The notes below the pieces were generated by a model. That model ran no database searches and had not been told where the DNA came from. It saw only the letters and a program-made list of their open reading frames with translations. A DNA stretch of 64,000 nucleotides from Ignavibacteriales bacterium (GTDB taxonomy: Bacteria > Bacteroidota > Ignavibacteria > Ignavibacteriales > Ignavibacteriaceae): contig JADJIH010000021.1 in the NCBI GenBank assembly GCA_016707115.1, forward strand, positions 124,001 to 188,000. The letters are read 5' to 3'. Positions 47,091-56,621 of the stretch are shown here, in pieces (position 1 is the stretch's first letter; each line of letters opens with the position of its first letter). A program made the translations under genes and the position numbers.

Positions 47091-47143
47091 ATTCGTTTAA
47101 CAATTAATTTAAAGTAACAAAATTTACTGTTTTTTACGTAGCA

Positions 47144-47201
47144 ACATAACGACGTTCCGTCTAATCCGTCAGTCCGCCGTGGCGGATTAAAGAGTTTAGG
47201 T
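47144..47201 (-). repeat. attC-like element A (58 bp)
   Basis: On the minus strand the ends read ACCTAAAC (R''-like) and GTTATGT (R'-like), with AATCCG / CGGATT pairing inside and a CCGCCACGGCGG tip, so the single strand folds into one hairpin of canonical attC size. It shares TTAGACGGAACGTCGTTAT with element D with two changes. It lies between two short same-strand genes. The assignment is by eye. Confidence 0.45.
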
Positions 47202-47234
47202 GTTAATTGTTTTTATATTTATTAGAAAACTCTT

Positions 47235-47630
47235 CTATATAATTTGAAACATCTTTTTAAATGAATCACAATCAAAATCTTTTGGTTTTCTTTTCATAGT
47301 ATAAAACCGATCAATAGATTGTAAGAATACTTCAGTAATGTTTTTAAATACCTTTTCTTCATTTTGATAAGCTAATTTATTCCAATCATTGTGTGTGTTT
47401 ATCACAAGAAATTTATCTTTAGTTTTCCAACTTTGAATATCGCCAGAAAAGAATTTTGCAAATTGTCCATCAGACTTTGTTAGTTCAAACCCCCAAAAAT
47501 ATTTTATAACTAAGAACCATAATTCTTGTATAATAACCTTTTTAAGAAACGTTTCTAATTCAATTAAATCAAAATTGAATGCAGAATCTTCATATTCTTC
47601 AGTAATAATTGTTTTAATCTCGAAATCCAT
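47235..47630 (-). CDS. Uncharacterised soluble protein, cassette gene 3
   Basis: A 131-residue protein, no signal peptide, acidic, with many aromatic residues (FWGFELTKSDGQFAKFF; KFLVINTHNDWNKLAY; SIDRFYTMKRKPKDFDCD). I do not recognise a family. It is flanked on both sides by attC-like repeats: element C ends 16 bases before its ATG, and element A starts 33 bases after its stop. One short gene between two such sites is what an integron cassette looks like. Confidence 0.65.
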   Translation of the reverse strand: MDFEIKTIITEEYEDSAFNFDLIELETFLKKVIIQELWFLVIKYFWGFELTKSDGQFAKFFSGDIQSWKTKDKFLVINTHNDWNKLAYQNEEKVFKNITEVFLQSIDRFYTMKRKPKDFDCDSFKKMFQII

Positions 47631-47646
47631 AATATATATTTAATTT

Positions 47647-47776
47647 AACTAACTATTAGAAAACACTTAATACCATTAACCTGTTTAGCAATACATATGA
47701 TGGATTAAACATTATTTTTATATCCTCTTGCCTTTATACTTACCTGCCCGCCCGTGGCGGATTAAAGAGGTTATAC
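47647..47776 (-). repeat. attC-like / long intergenic repeat C (130 bp)
   Basis: Minus-strand ends GTATAAC and GTTAGTT. Its first ~110 bases (GTATAACCTCTTTAATCCGCC..., ..AAACAGGTTAATGG) are nearly identical to the matching part of element D/E at 48382-48621, so this is a true repeat family. The core TCCGCC-GGCGGA hairpin is shared also with element A. Confidence 0.5.
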
Positions 47777-47824
47777 CGTTTTTACTATACACTGCTACTA
47801 TTGCAAAATTACTGATGAATAATT

Positions 47825-48368
47825 TTATTTATAATATCCAATTGCAATACCTAATCCAACATAAGTTGTTTTTTCATCAAATGAAGTTGAACCTTTTAAA
47901 ATTATTCCAATCATCTTCTCAAGTAAATTGTACCTCAATTCAATACCGGTACGAAAAAGAATACCATCCTGTTCGTAAAAATCCGATGCTCTTGTATGAT
48001 ATGCCAAACCACCCAATAAGTTAAAGTGAAAATATCTACTTCTGCCAGAATAAATAACATAAAAGCAGTAATCCTTAAATGGACCTCCACCAGTCGGGCC
48101 ACCTGGTTCTAAATACCCATAAGATTCAAAACTAAATCTTGTGCCGAATGAATAATCTATTTTTGATTTCTTTGTAAATAAATCCACATCTACTAGAGCA
48201 CCCAATTCCCTACATACAAGAGGGTAGTTAATTCAAATTGACCACCAGCAATAGATGGGGCAAAGGTATAATTCCCAATATAAGAGGAGTCTTTATCTTG
48301 TGCGTTAACATAATAATGCGGGAAACAAAATATTAAACAAGTTAAAAGTAGATATTTTGATTTCATTT
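47825..48368 (-). CDS. Small outer-membrane beta-barrel protein, cassette gene 2 (frameshift near start)
   Basis: About 180 residues when the frame is mended at ~48210: the ATG at 48368 opens a signal peptide (YLLLTCLIFCFPHYYVNAQ), then SSYIGNYTFAPSIAGGQFEL, then after the slip VDVDLFTKKSKIDYSFGTRF and strands up to TYVGLGIAIGYYK. The ATG is 14 bases beyond the attC-like end at 48382, the tight spacing expected of cassette genes. Topology resembles cassette gene 4 but the sequences are not obviously related. Unknown function. Confidence 0.65.
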
Positions 48369-48381
48369 AAAATCTAACCAT

Positions 48382-48621
48382 ATAACGACGTTGCGCCTAA
48401 CTTTCTAATCCCGATTTGTCGGGGCCGCCGCCCATTCCGCCGCGGCGGAAAGGAAGCCAAGTAAAACACAACAATTAATAAATATTTAATTAAACAATAC
48501 TAAGAACAAACTTAAAACCATTAACCTGTTTAGCAATACATATAATGGATTGAACAATATTTTTATATCCTCTTGACTTTGTACTTACCTGTCCGCCTGT
48601 GGCGGATTAAAGAGGTTATAA
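48382..48621 (-). repeat. Composite attC-like element D/E (240 bp)
   Basis: Minus-strand outer ends TTATAAC (48615-48621) and GTTATAT (48382-48388). The right part repeats element C; the left part contains CCGCCGCGGCGG and a 34-base block (48392-48425) that matches 31 of 34 bases in element F. It may be two repeats fused or a long attC; VCR-type sites are about 120 bp, so 240 bp is unusual. Confidence 0.45.
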
Positions 48622-48900
48622 AGCTTTTTATTTTACTTAAATACTAAATTGAAATAAGGTACATTTTTATAATTAGATGGTATTCCTTAGTTGCACTGAA
48701 AATAAGAACACTAAATTGGTTTTCTATTCCTGGGAAAATAGTCTTTATTTCCACCATAAAATTAACTTAATTTTGCATAGATGATTCGTTTTCCAAAAAA
48801 AAATTCGTTTTTAGTTGAAAATTGTAAAATTTCTTCTGTATTAAAAATGGGTCGATATTGAATCGAATAAATTTCGGCTTTGACTTAATATTTGGAAATT

Positions 48901-49610
48901 TTATCGGAAAGAACCACTTGAAAAGGATCCATTTGTTGTTCCTTCAATAAATTCTTTTGTGGAATCATCCAATACGTATTCAATAAATGGTGCTGGTTTT
49001 AAGTGTTTGAACTGCAAGAACTTTGAGTAAAGCAGGCAATTCTTTTTATTGCGTTTGTTTTTTAGCTTCTTGTAACCATTGAGAATAAGATTTCCAAATA
49101 TTCTCCTATCGCCAATGTGAAAGTTTCTAATTTTCCACCTGTCTGTTTCTTTTTCATATACTAATGAAACTAAAATATCTCGAGGAAAATTTTTAGTTTC
49201 ATAAAGAGAAACATAAACTTCAGATGACCATGCCTTTAGTGAAATGAAAAAATTATCCTTTGTAAATGAAAAGAAACTAACATTCCTTTCACCCTCACCA
49301 GAAGAAATAGTATAAAACTCATTATATTTTTTAAGTTGCGGATCAGTATAGTTAGAATTTAAATAATTGAAGATAGAACTTAATCTGCTTTTATAGTTGT
49401 CAATATTTCTAAATTCACTATGCAGCATATTGAACAGACCATCAATTGAATTCTGACTTATACATTCAAATACTTTTTTGTTAAGCAACTCTATTTCATT
49501 TCTTATTTTTGAATCAATATCATCATTCTTGTAAGTCATATTCTGATTTAACTGACAAGAAATAATTGAATGAAATAAGAAAAACAGTATTATAAAACGA
49601 TATTTTTCAT
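48901..49610 (-). CDS. Exported lipoprotein of unknown function, cassette gene 1 (start frameshifted)
   Basis: About 236 residues. The uninterrupted ORF begins at 49539, but upstream in frame lies a lipoprotein leader (FIILFFLFHSIISCQLNQN) and an ATG at 49610 followed by AAAAA; one more A would give MKKYRFIILFF in frame. The mature part is a mixed alpha/beta protein (FECISQNSIDGLFNMLHSEF; VSLVYEKETDRWKIRNFHIGDRRIFG) resembling DUF4019/NTF2-like lipoproteins. That mended ATG is 20 bases from attC-like element F. No function known. Confidence 0.65.
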
Positions 49611-49629
49611 TAGAATAATGATTTTTGCT

Positions 49630-49721
49630 ACCTAACTCCGTTGCGCTTAACTTTCTAATACCGACTTGTCGGGAGCGGTCGATGTTGAGCTTGCCAGCCT
49701 GTGGCTGGGCGCTGGTTATGT
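49630..49721 (-). repeat. attC-like element F (92 bp), the clearest copy
   Basis: Read on the minus strand: ACATAAC at one end and GTTAGGT (a perfect GTTRRRY) at the other, with CAGCGCC and AAGCGCAACG as candidate inner boxes, and two short hairpins (CCAGCC/GGCTGG and CCGAC/GTCGG) between. The R'-like end points at the next gene start, as in integron cassettes. The preceding ORF stops 3 bases before the ACATAAC end. Confidence 0.5.
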
Positions 49722-49723
49722 GG

Positions 49724-49828
49724 TTAATTAAATAATTGTTTAGTTTCTTTTTTATTTAAGTATTTGATTATAAAATAAATACCAACTGATATTGCGATAT
49801 AGAAAACATATGAATACAAAAAAGACAT
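49724..49828 (-). CDS. Short membrane-protein ORF or 3' end of a decayed cassette gene
   Basis: Thirty-four residues from the only in-frame ATG: MSFLYSYVFYIAISVGIYF then IIKYLNKKETKQLFN. The frame stays open about 120 bases further upstream without a start, so it may be the tail of a longer broken gene. Its stop touches attC-like element F, the place expected for a cassette gene. One helix; function unknown. Confidence 0.4.
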   Translation of the reverse strand: MSFLYSYVFYIAISVGIYFIIKYLNKKETKQLFN

Positions 49829-50560
49829 TTTCTCAAATGAATTATCATATATGAGGCTAAATTTTATATGCAGAAAGGGAGAAAATAAAATATAAATTCT
49901 TGTGGATATATTAAATTTGTATTGCCTTTTGTATTTGTATTGAATAAAACGAAAATTTTAAATTGATATAGCAAAAACTTTACAAATAATACTGGTTGTC
50001 TGAATCATCAAGAACTTGTCCACAAAGTTAAACAATCGCATTTTATAAAAATGCTATTTCGAAAAGCGACACATGTAATACAGAGCCTAGTATTGTACTT
50101 GTTATTGAATAAACATCTGACATAAACAAACTATAATTAAGATTACTAGCAGATAATATTTACTTATAAGGAATGCCAATCAATCAACTATTAGGCAAAT
50201 CCGGATTTCTATTATCCTAATATTATCTTAAGCATAAATTCAAACCAAGAATCTTGTCTTAAAAAGTAACCATAGTAGCAGTCCCCACCGGTAAAAGAAG
50301 TAAAGGGGTAAGTAAAAGTAGAACAGCAAAGTTTAATCATTATTGCATCTGCAACTTAGGTTTAAGAAAAATTAAGTTCAATTGTTATTTTGCATTTGCT
50401 TTCCAATTCTGCAAAAATTAAATCCACCAGGTAAGAAAAAATACTTAACAATCATCAACAATAAACCATCCTTAAATATTCCGGAGTTCACTAACCATAT
50501 TATTTAACAAGTTATCCATTTGATTTAGCTTAATTTCTTTTTGCCTTTGCAAAGTATCTA
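49829..50560. other. Intergenic stretch without a supported gene
   Basis: Roughly 730 AT-rich bases with stops in all frames. One small inverted repeat, GCATTTTATAAAAATGC near 50038-50054. Possibly decayed cassette DNA. Confidence 0.5.
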
Positions 50561-50733
50561 GTTGACGGAGCTAAGTATCCGTTTACTTTTGCTCAGTATC
50601 CAATTGACGGAGCTAAGTATCCATTTACTTTTGCTCAGTATCCAATTGACGGAGCTAAGTATCCGTTTACTCTTGCTCAGTATCTAGTTGACGGAGCTAA
50701 GTATCCGTTTACTTTTGCTCAGTATCCAATTGA
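50561..50733. repeat. 42-bp tandem repeat, about four copies, with 21-bp substructure
   Basis: Units starting (A/G)TTGACGGAGCTAAGTATCC repeat every 42 bases at 50561, 50603, 50645 and 50687, with a partial fifth. Each unit is two 21-base halves ending CTAAGTATCC and CTCAGTATCC. In one plus frame it reads (I/V)DGAKYPFTFAQYP repeatedly, but no start codon precedes it, and the frame ends soon after. Copies differ by one to three bases. Confidence 0.85.
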
Positions 50734-50956
50734 TCAGCATTTTGATAATTTATACTTATCATTTTAATAAGTAAAACTTCATCAGAACTAAATCTAATCT
50801 CATAAATACTGATATTATTTCATTTATTCGTACATTTACAAAGAGTTACAAACGCTTATTAACTCGGTGCGATTTGTGCAATGTTAATTAAAATGAAATC
50901 AACTATACACTGTCATCATTAAGTTGTGTAGGGGGGTGTCAAAAAAAGTTATTTGC

Positions 50957-50991
50957 GGGGGGGGGGGGGGGGGGAAATGGGGGGGGGGGGG
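50957..50991. repeat. Poly-G block (G18-AAAT-G13), probable artefact
   Basis: Two G runs of 18 and 13 just upstream of the GH81 gene, in otherwise AT-rich DNA. Same character as the block at 25808. Confidence 0.7.
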
Positions 50992-51050
50992 AATTTAGTT
51001 GGATATCTCCATTAAAAACAAAAAGAGATTAACTTAAAACAAGAAAAAAT

Positions 51051-54000
51051 ATGAAACTATTTATAACAGGCTCTTACTTTTTATTACTGCTGAACATTAA
51101 TGTTTTTACACAAACTGTACCTGTCGGCGCAGGTAGTTATAGTACAGTTCTTCCATCCGGCGCAGTTGGTCCGCAATATTCTAACGGCAACACAGCAGTT
51201 CCAAAAGTATCATCAACATTTACAAAACCTCCGCAAACTTGTGATTACTGGAGCAGTTTAATTTATCCGTTTTATGGTGATCAATTTTCTAACGTTATGT
51301 ATGCTCATCCGCTAAACTACAAAGCAAAAAATAACGGATTGCAATTAGGTTATACCACAACTCCCGTTTATGCTGCGCAGGATTATTTATTTCCATTCCA
51401 AAAACAATTAACTGTTGGCGTTGCTGGATTGAACGCAGTAAAAACTGTTACAGATGATTACGGTGATTGGACAGTTACAGCACTTTGGGATGACGGCACT
51501 CGTAGTATGAAAGCAACTTTGGGTCACGGACTTCCTTATGCTTTCTTCACCATCTCCGGAGGAAATGCAATTATCACTTGCAACGTTGCACCAACAATCT
51601 GGTTTAATCAAAGCGGAGTTCTTGGTATTACTGTAGAAGGCAGGCATTACGGAATCTTTGCTCCTGATAGTTCAACGTGGTCCGGTACAACTACACTTCA
51701 ATCATCTTTAAATAACAAAAATTATTTTTCTGTTGCACTGCTTCCGGATAACAATTTAGCAACGTTAGAAACATATCGTAAACACGCTTATGCATTTGTA
51801 ACCGGCAGTACTGTTGAGTGGAATTACGATGAGGCAACTGCAAAACTAACTTCCACATTTTCTTATACAACAGAATTAAAAGAATCCGGTAATGGAAATC
51901 TTAACGAAACACTAACAGCATTGTATCGTCATCAATGGTTAAACACTTCTGCACCCTTAACAAGTTATGAATACATCTCAGTTGCGGGAAAAATGAAAGT
52001 GTTCGAAGGGAATCAATTCACAACAGAATTAACTTTTGAAGGAGTACTCCCAGCCTTACCTGATGAAGGAGTTTATAATCCGGCAGATTTACTTGCAATG
52101 GTAAATGATATTGCAACAGAAACACTTCCATCAAGCGGTAATCTTGCAGGTACTTACTGGAATGGAAAACTAATTGCACGCTTTGCTCATCTCGTAAACA
52201 TTGCAGATCAGCTTGGTGCAATTACTGCGCGCGATCATTTTCTAACTCAGATTAAAAATAGATTGCAGGATTGGTTTACTGCCGGCGGTTCGCAAAGTTA
52301 TGTTTACAATTCTACATGGAAAACTTTAACTGGTTATCCATCAGAGTTTGGTGCAGATAATCAAATCAACGATCACAATTTTCATGCAGGTTATGCAATT
52401 ATGGGTGCGGCAATAGTTGCGCAATATGATTCCGTTTGGGCTGCAAATGAAAACTGGGGCGGAATGGTTGAGCTGCTGATAAAAGATGGAAACAATTATG
52501 ATCGTAACGATACAAGATTTCCATTCCTTCGTGCGCTTGATCCGTATGCCGGGCATTCGTGGGAATCTGGTCACGGAGATTTTGGTGATGGAAATAATGA
52601 GGAGTCCAGTTCTGAATCTATGAACTTTGCAACTGCTGTAATTTTGTGGGGATCAATAACTAAGCAAAATGATATTCGTGATTTGGGAATTTATCTTTAC
52701 GCAACAGAACGAAGTGCCATTGAACAATATTGGTTTGATATTGATGATGCAGTATTTCCTGCTCCATATCCTTACAAAGCATTAGGAATGGTTTGGGGAG
52801 CGAAAGGTGTGCACTCAACATGGTTTGGTGCTGATCCCGATTTTATTCACGGCATCAACATGCTTCCATTCAATGGCGGATCGCTTTATCTTGGCCGTCA
52901 TCCGGAATATGTTCAGGCAAATTATGATGAAGTAATTGAAGAGTTGAATGGTACTCAAGCAACATGGAAAGATATTCTCTGGCAGTATTTAGCTTTGTCC
53001 GATCCGGCATCTGCAATGTCTTTATTCTTTGCTGATCCTAATTACATTCCTGAAGATGGAGAAACAAAAGCACACACATATCATTGGCTCGGCAATTTGA
53101 AAAAGATGGGGCAGTTTGATATTTCAGTTACTGCAGATATTCCAACGTACTCAGTTTTAAAGAATAGTGCTGGAGAAAAAACATACATAGCCTATAATCC
53201 TTTTTCTGATTCTATCACAGTTCATTTTTCAGATGGATATTCAATGAATGTTCCTGCAAGAGAACTGAAATCGGTTAACACTTCATCTGCAAACAGCAAT
53301 GCACCGGTTGTAATTTTAGTTGCGGATAAAACATCAGGAAAAATTCCGCTTACAATTAATTTTACAGGCAGCAGAAGTTTTGATAGAAATGGTTCACCTC
53401 TTTCATTCGAGTGGAATTTTGGTGATGGAACAACTTCAACTGCAGTTGATACGAGTCATCTGTTTACAGTTCCGGGAACGTACAAAGTTATTCTCACCGT
53501 TACTAACCAGCAGCAGCTTTCATCAAAAGATAGTTTAACAATTACAGTAAATGGAAATGGAACTCCATATTCCGGAACGCCAGTTTTAGTTCCTGCAACT
53601 ATTCAAGCAGAAAATTTTGATAACGGCGGTGAAGGAGTTGCTTATCATGATGTTGATGCAAATAATATCGGTCTTGCATATCGCCCGAATGAAGGCGTTG
53701 ATATTGAACCATCAAATGATCAGGGGTTTGATGTATATTGGATGGTAGCAGGTGAATGGCTTGAATATACAATCAATGTTCCGGCAGATACTTTGTATGA
53801 TATAATTCCATACGTTTCAACAGTTCCGGGTTTTGGAAATTTCCGCATCTTCATAAACAATGTTGATGTTAGCGGTAAAAGACAAGTTTTAAGTACAGGC
53901 GGATGGCAAAACTGGCAGCCTATTACAGTTTCTAATGTACCTCTGCAAGCTGGAGTTCAGATTTTAAGATTTGAGATTAATACAGACTATCCTTCAGAAA

Positions 54001-54371
54001 TAGGCAATTGGTTATTCAGTTTAAATTATATCAAAGTAAATATCGCAGGCACTGTTGATGTTTCTGATAACGATTATATTCCAAGTACTTATTCGCTTTC
54101 ACAGAATTATCCAAATCCATTTAATCCAACAACAACAATTAAATTCGATTTACCTGTAGATGGAATAATTACTTTAGAGATATATGATATACTTGGAAGA
54201 AAAATCTCAACACTTATAAATGAACATAGACAAGCAGGAAGTTATGAACAGGTTTTTGATGCTTCATCGCTATCAAGTGGAGTTTATGTTTATAAACTGC
54301 AGGTGATTGATCCTTCATCGAACTCAGGACGAAGTTTTGTACAATCTAAAAAGTTAATTCTATTGAAGTAG
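51051..54371 (+). CDS. Secreted GH81 endo-beta-1,3-glucanase with PKD, CBM6 and T9SS domains
   Basis: A 1106-residue exported enzyme. Signal peptide ends NVFTQ. Residues ~25-730 are GH81: PPQTCDYWSSLIYPFYGDQFSN, YTTTPVYAAQDYLFPF, NQINDHNFHAGYAIMGAAIVA, GHSWESGHGDFGDGNNEESSSE (E517, E518 and E522 cover the catalytic Glu region) and a late THYW-like AHTYHWLGNL. A PKD domain (~750-835, FEWNFGDGTTSTAVDTSHLF), a CBM6 (~850-995, PATIQAENFDNGGEGVAYHD; GEWLEYTINVPAD) and a T9SS type A domain (NYPNPFNPTTT ... KKLILLK) follow. GH81 hydrolyses laminarin-type beta-1,3-glucan with inversion. It stands alone, not near the beta-1,2 locus, but shows the same lifestyle: exported glucan degradation. Confidence 0.92.
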   Translation: MKLFITGSYFLLLLNINVFTQTVPVGAGSYSTVLPSGAVGPQYSNGNTAVPKVSSTFTKPPQTCDYWSSLIYPFYGDQFSNVMYAHPLNYKAKNNGLQLGYTTTPVYAAQDYLFPFQKQLTVGVAGLNAVKTVTDDYGDWTVTALWDDGTRSMKATLGHGLPYAFFTISGGNAIITCNVAPTIWFNQSGVLGITVEGRHYGIFAPDSSTWSGTTTLQSSLNNKNYFSVALLPDNNLATLETYRKHAYAFVTGSTVEWNYDEATAKLTSTFSYTTELKESGNGNLNETLTALYRHQWLNTSAPLTSYEYISVAGKMKVFEGNQFTTELTFEGVLPALPDEGVYNPADLLAMVNDIATETLPSSGNLAGTYWNGKLIARFAHLVNIADQLGAITARDHFLTQIKNRLQDWFTAGGSQSYVYNSTWKTLTGYPSEFGADNQINDHNFHAGYAIMGAAIVAQYDSVWAANENWGGMVELLIKDGNNYDRNDTRFPFLRALDPYAGHSWESGHGDFGDGNNEESSSESMNFATAVILWGSITKQNDIRDLGIYLYATERSAIEQYWFDIDDAVFPAPYPYKALGMVWGAKGVHSTWFGADPDFIHGINMLPFNGGSLYLGRHPEYVQANYDEVIEELNGTQATWKDILWQYLALSDPASAMSLFFADPNYIPEDGETKAHTYHWLGNLKKMGQFDISVTADIPTYSVLKNSAGEKTYIAYNPFSDSITVHFSDGYSMNVPARELKSVNTSSANSNAPVVILVADKTSGKIPLTINFTGSRSFDRNGSPLSFEWNFGDGTTSTAVDTSHLFTVPGTYKVILTVTNQQQLSSKDSLTITVNGNGTPYSGTPVLVPATIQAENFDNGGEGVAYHDVDANNIGLAYRPNEGVDIEPSNDQGFDVYWMVAGEWLEYTINVPADTLYDIIPYVSTVPGFGNFRIFINNVDVSGKRQVLSTGGWQNWQPITVSNVPLQAGVQILRFEINTDYPSEIGNWLFSLNYIKVNIAGTVDVSDNDYIPSTYSLSQNYPNPFNPTTTIKFDLPVDGIITLEIYDILGRKISTLINEHRQAGSYEQVFDASSLSSGVYVYKLQVIDPSSNSGRSFVQSKKLILLK

Positions 54372-54606
54372 TTGTTTAGTAAAATTTAAGTTCCGTTATA
54401 TATTTTTTACTGGTTTTGATTATTATAAATACAGTTAAATTATAAAAACATAATCTCTTTACAGTTGGCAAGAGTTGTTATTAGATAATTTAATAAATAA
54501 GATTTGGTTGAGAAACTTTTTACAACTTTACATAAGTTTGAAATACATATTCTCCCCGATATGTACAGAATAACTAAATTGTAAAAATATTTTTTAGGAG
54601 AATCTT

Positions 54607-55572
54607 ATGAAGACTAAAGAATTCTTCGTTTTGTTTTTCTTTTTTATCGCTCTAATCTCTTCAAATCTATACCCGCAAAATTCCGGAGAAATAATTTTTT
54701 CAAACAAACTTATTGATCCGATCAAACCAGTAAATCTAGCTTCTAGTTTTAATGCTGGCGATAATATTTATTCAGTTGCATTTCTACCAAACACAATTGC
54801 TGCATTAAGTAAAAATCAAAATGCTAAATATGTGGATGTGGAAATATTTCTTTATGAACTTAAACCACCATTGTACGATTACCAGCAGCCTTTTGAGGAA
54901 CAAATTGATTTTAGTAATCTTAAAGTTTCAGGTGATGCTTTATCAAATAAATTCTTAATGATTGATATTGTTCCAACTACAGAATCAATTACAGCTTATG
55001 GAGATAAAAATTTATCGTATGAAAAATTTGGTAAAGAATTTTACGGTCCTGTAAAATATGCTCAAGCTTTAGGTAAGCTTACACCTGGTGAACATACAAT
55101 TATTGTAAGGATAAGCATCAATTATGAATATGTTGCTGAAGGAAGGTTTAAAGTTAAGGGTAATAATTTCCCTTTATATAACGATATGGCAGGTGTTCTA
55201 AATGAAGCAGCAGACAATTTTAAGTATAAAGATGCAGGTTTCCCAACAGCAGCTATGAACGATAATAAACTTGAAGCTGAAATGATTGCCGCTTTAAAAA
55301 ACTCGCAAACGTATAAAGAACGAATAAATGGTCAAGTAATTAAACTTGTTATAATCGATCCGGATTGGATGATAAGAAGAAATGAAATTACTGGAATAAT
55401 TCTTCATAGATATATAAGAGCAACTGCGGCAGTAAAAAACGATGATGGTACTTGTACGGTCTGGCAGCTAATAACATTTCAACAGGATTATGTTGGCAAT
55501 AAATTTGGTAAAACTAAATTTGATGGTGTTGGAGATCCATACAAAATTCCTTGTGAAAATGTCGGGAAGTAA
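54607..55572 (+). CDS. Exported protein of unknown function
   Basis: A 321-residue protein with signal peptide (FFFFIALISSNLYPQ), starting after AGGAGAATCTT. The mature part shows two beta-rich regions (PVNLASSFNAGDNIYSVAFLP; GEHTIIVRISINYEYVAEGRFKV) and an alpha/beta C-terminus (RINGQVIKLVIIDPDWMIRRNEITG; TCTVWQLITFQQDYVGNKFG). I do not recognise a domain. It lies 235 bases after the GH81 gene and has its own bidirectional terminator, so it is probably a separate unit. Confidence 0.8.
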   Translation: MKTKEFFVLFFFFIALISSNLYPQNSGEIIFSNKLIDPIKPVNLASSFNAGDNIYSVAFLPNTIAALSKNQNAKYVDVEIFLYELKPPLYDYQQPFEEQIDFSNLKVSGDALSNKFLMIDIVPTTESITAYGDKNLSYEKFGKEFYGPVKYAQALGKLTPGEHTIIVRISINYEYVAEGRFKVKGNNFPLYNDMAGVLNEAADNFKYKDAGFPTAAMNDNKLEAEMIAALKNSQTYKERINGQVIKLVIIDPDWMIRRNEITGIILHRYIRATAAVKNDDGTCTVWQLITFQQDYVGNKFGKTKFDGVGDPYKIPCENVGK

Positions 55573-55606
55573 GAACACAAGTTCTGTTTGATTTGTGATG
55601 AGTTTA

Positions 55607-55644
55607 AAAATCTGGAGTAGTGATTTTACACTACTCCAGATTTT
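55607..55644. terminator. Bidirectional terminator with a 16-bp perfect stem
   Basis: AAAATCTGGAGTAGTG pairs base for base with CACTACTCCAGATTTT around a 6-base loop, with T-rich tails on both strands. It sits between convergent genes. Confidence 0.93.
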
Positions 55645-55648
55645 AATA

Positions 55649-56397
55649 TTATTTTACTTTACCTTGATTTGCAACAGCGGCTGCAGCTTTTGCGATTTCC
55701 TCCTGATCACCAAGATAATAATGCTTAATTGGTTTTAAGTTTGCATCCAACTCATACACTAAAGGAATACCGGTTGGAATGTTCAATTCAACAATTTCAT
55801 TATCCGGAATGTTATCAAGATATTTTACTAATGCGCGTAAGCTGTTTCCGTGTGCAGTAATTAAAACTTTTTTACCTGATTTTACCATTGGTGCAATTGT
55901 ACCTAACCAGTAAGGCACAAAACGATCAACGGTATCTTTTAAACATTCTGTTAATGGTAGTTCATTTTCTGTAAGATCAGCATAACGCGGATCTTTACCG
56001 GGAAATCTGTCATCATTTTTTTCTAATGCCGGCGGGGGAGTATCATAACTTCTTCTCCAAACCTTTACCTGATCCTCACCAAACTTTTGAGCTGTTTCTG
56101 CTTTGTTTAATCCCTGCAATGCACCGTAATGTCTTTCGTTCAATCTCCAATGGCGGATAACAGGAATCCACATTAAATCTAATCCATCCAATGTAAACCA
56201 TAAAGTTCTGATTGCTCTTTTTTTAGAACAGATGTATAAGCGATATCAAATTTGTATCCTTCTTTGTTTAAAACTTCTCCGGCTTTTTTTGCTTCTGCTA
56301 ATCCTTTTTCAGAAAGATCAACATCAGTCCAGCCGGTAAAACGGTTTTCCTGATTCCAGGTGCTTTCTCCATGACGTAATAAAACTACTTTGTACAT
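55649..56397 (-). pseudogene. gpmA: 2,3-bisphosphoglycerate-dependent phosphoglycerate mutase, one frameshift
   Basis: About 249 codons, the normal GpmA length, in two frames. The 5' part has the phosphohistidine motif LRHGESTWNQENRFTGWTDVDLS; the 3' part has HWRLNERHYGALQGLNK, YDTPPPAL, LPLTECLKDTVDRFVPYW and the second catalytic His in LITAHGNSLRALVKYLD. The frame is lost at ~56215 in a seven-A run, where SVLK should continue RAIRTLW. All catalytic residues are present, and this is a central glycolytic enzyme, so one extra base from sequencing is much more likely than real loss. Confidence 0.9.
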
Positions 56398-56559
56398 TTA
56401 TTTCTCCGATACTTTATTAAGTGTTATTTCAAAATTGCTGTTCAAAAATAGGGAAGGATGCTTAATGGAGAAAGTCAAAAATCAAAAACTTGTCCTGAGC
56501 TGGACGAAGGATTAAAAATTCAAAACCAGAAATTGAGATTTATAAACATCAATAATTTT

Positions 56560-56587
56560 GTCACCCTGAGCGAAGTCGAAGGGTGAC
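56560..56587. repeat. Short REP-like palindrome
   Basis: GTCACCCTGAGCGAAGTCGAAGGGTGAC has GTCACCCT/AGGGTGAC ends. This sequence type is dispersed in many bacterial genomes between genes; a related fragment (TCCTGAGCTGGACGAAGGA) lies ~65 bases upstream. Confidence 0.6.
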
Positions 56588-56621
56588 ATTAACAATGTAA
56601 CAATCAAACAATGAAGCGATT

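Noticed and set aside
50561..50733. Repeat-protein gene in the tandem repeat
   Set aside because: No ATG, GTG or TTG start before the repeat in the open frame, a stop shortly upstream, and stops in other frames.
46000..51050. Phage or transposon origin of the cassette region
   Set aside because: No transposase, integrase, phage structural gene or terminal inverted repeats enclosing the whole segment were seen.
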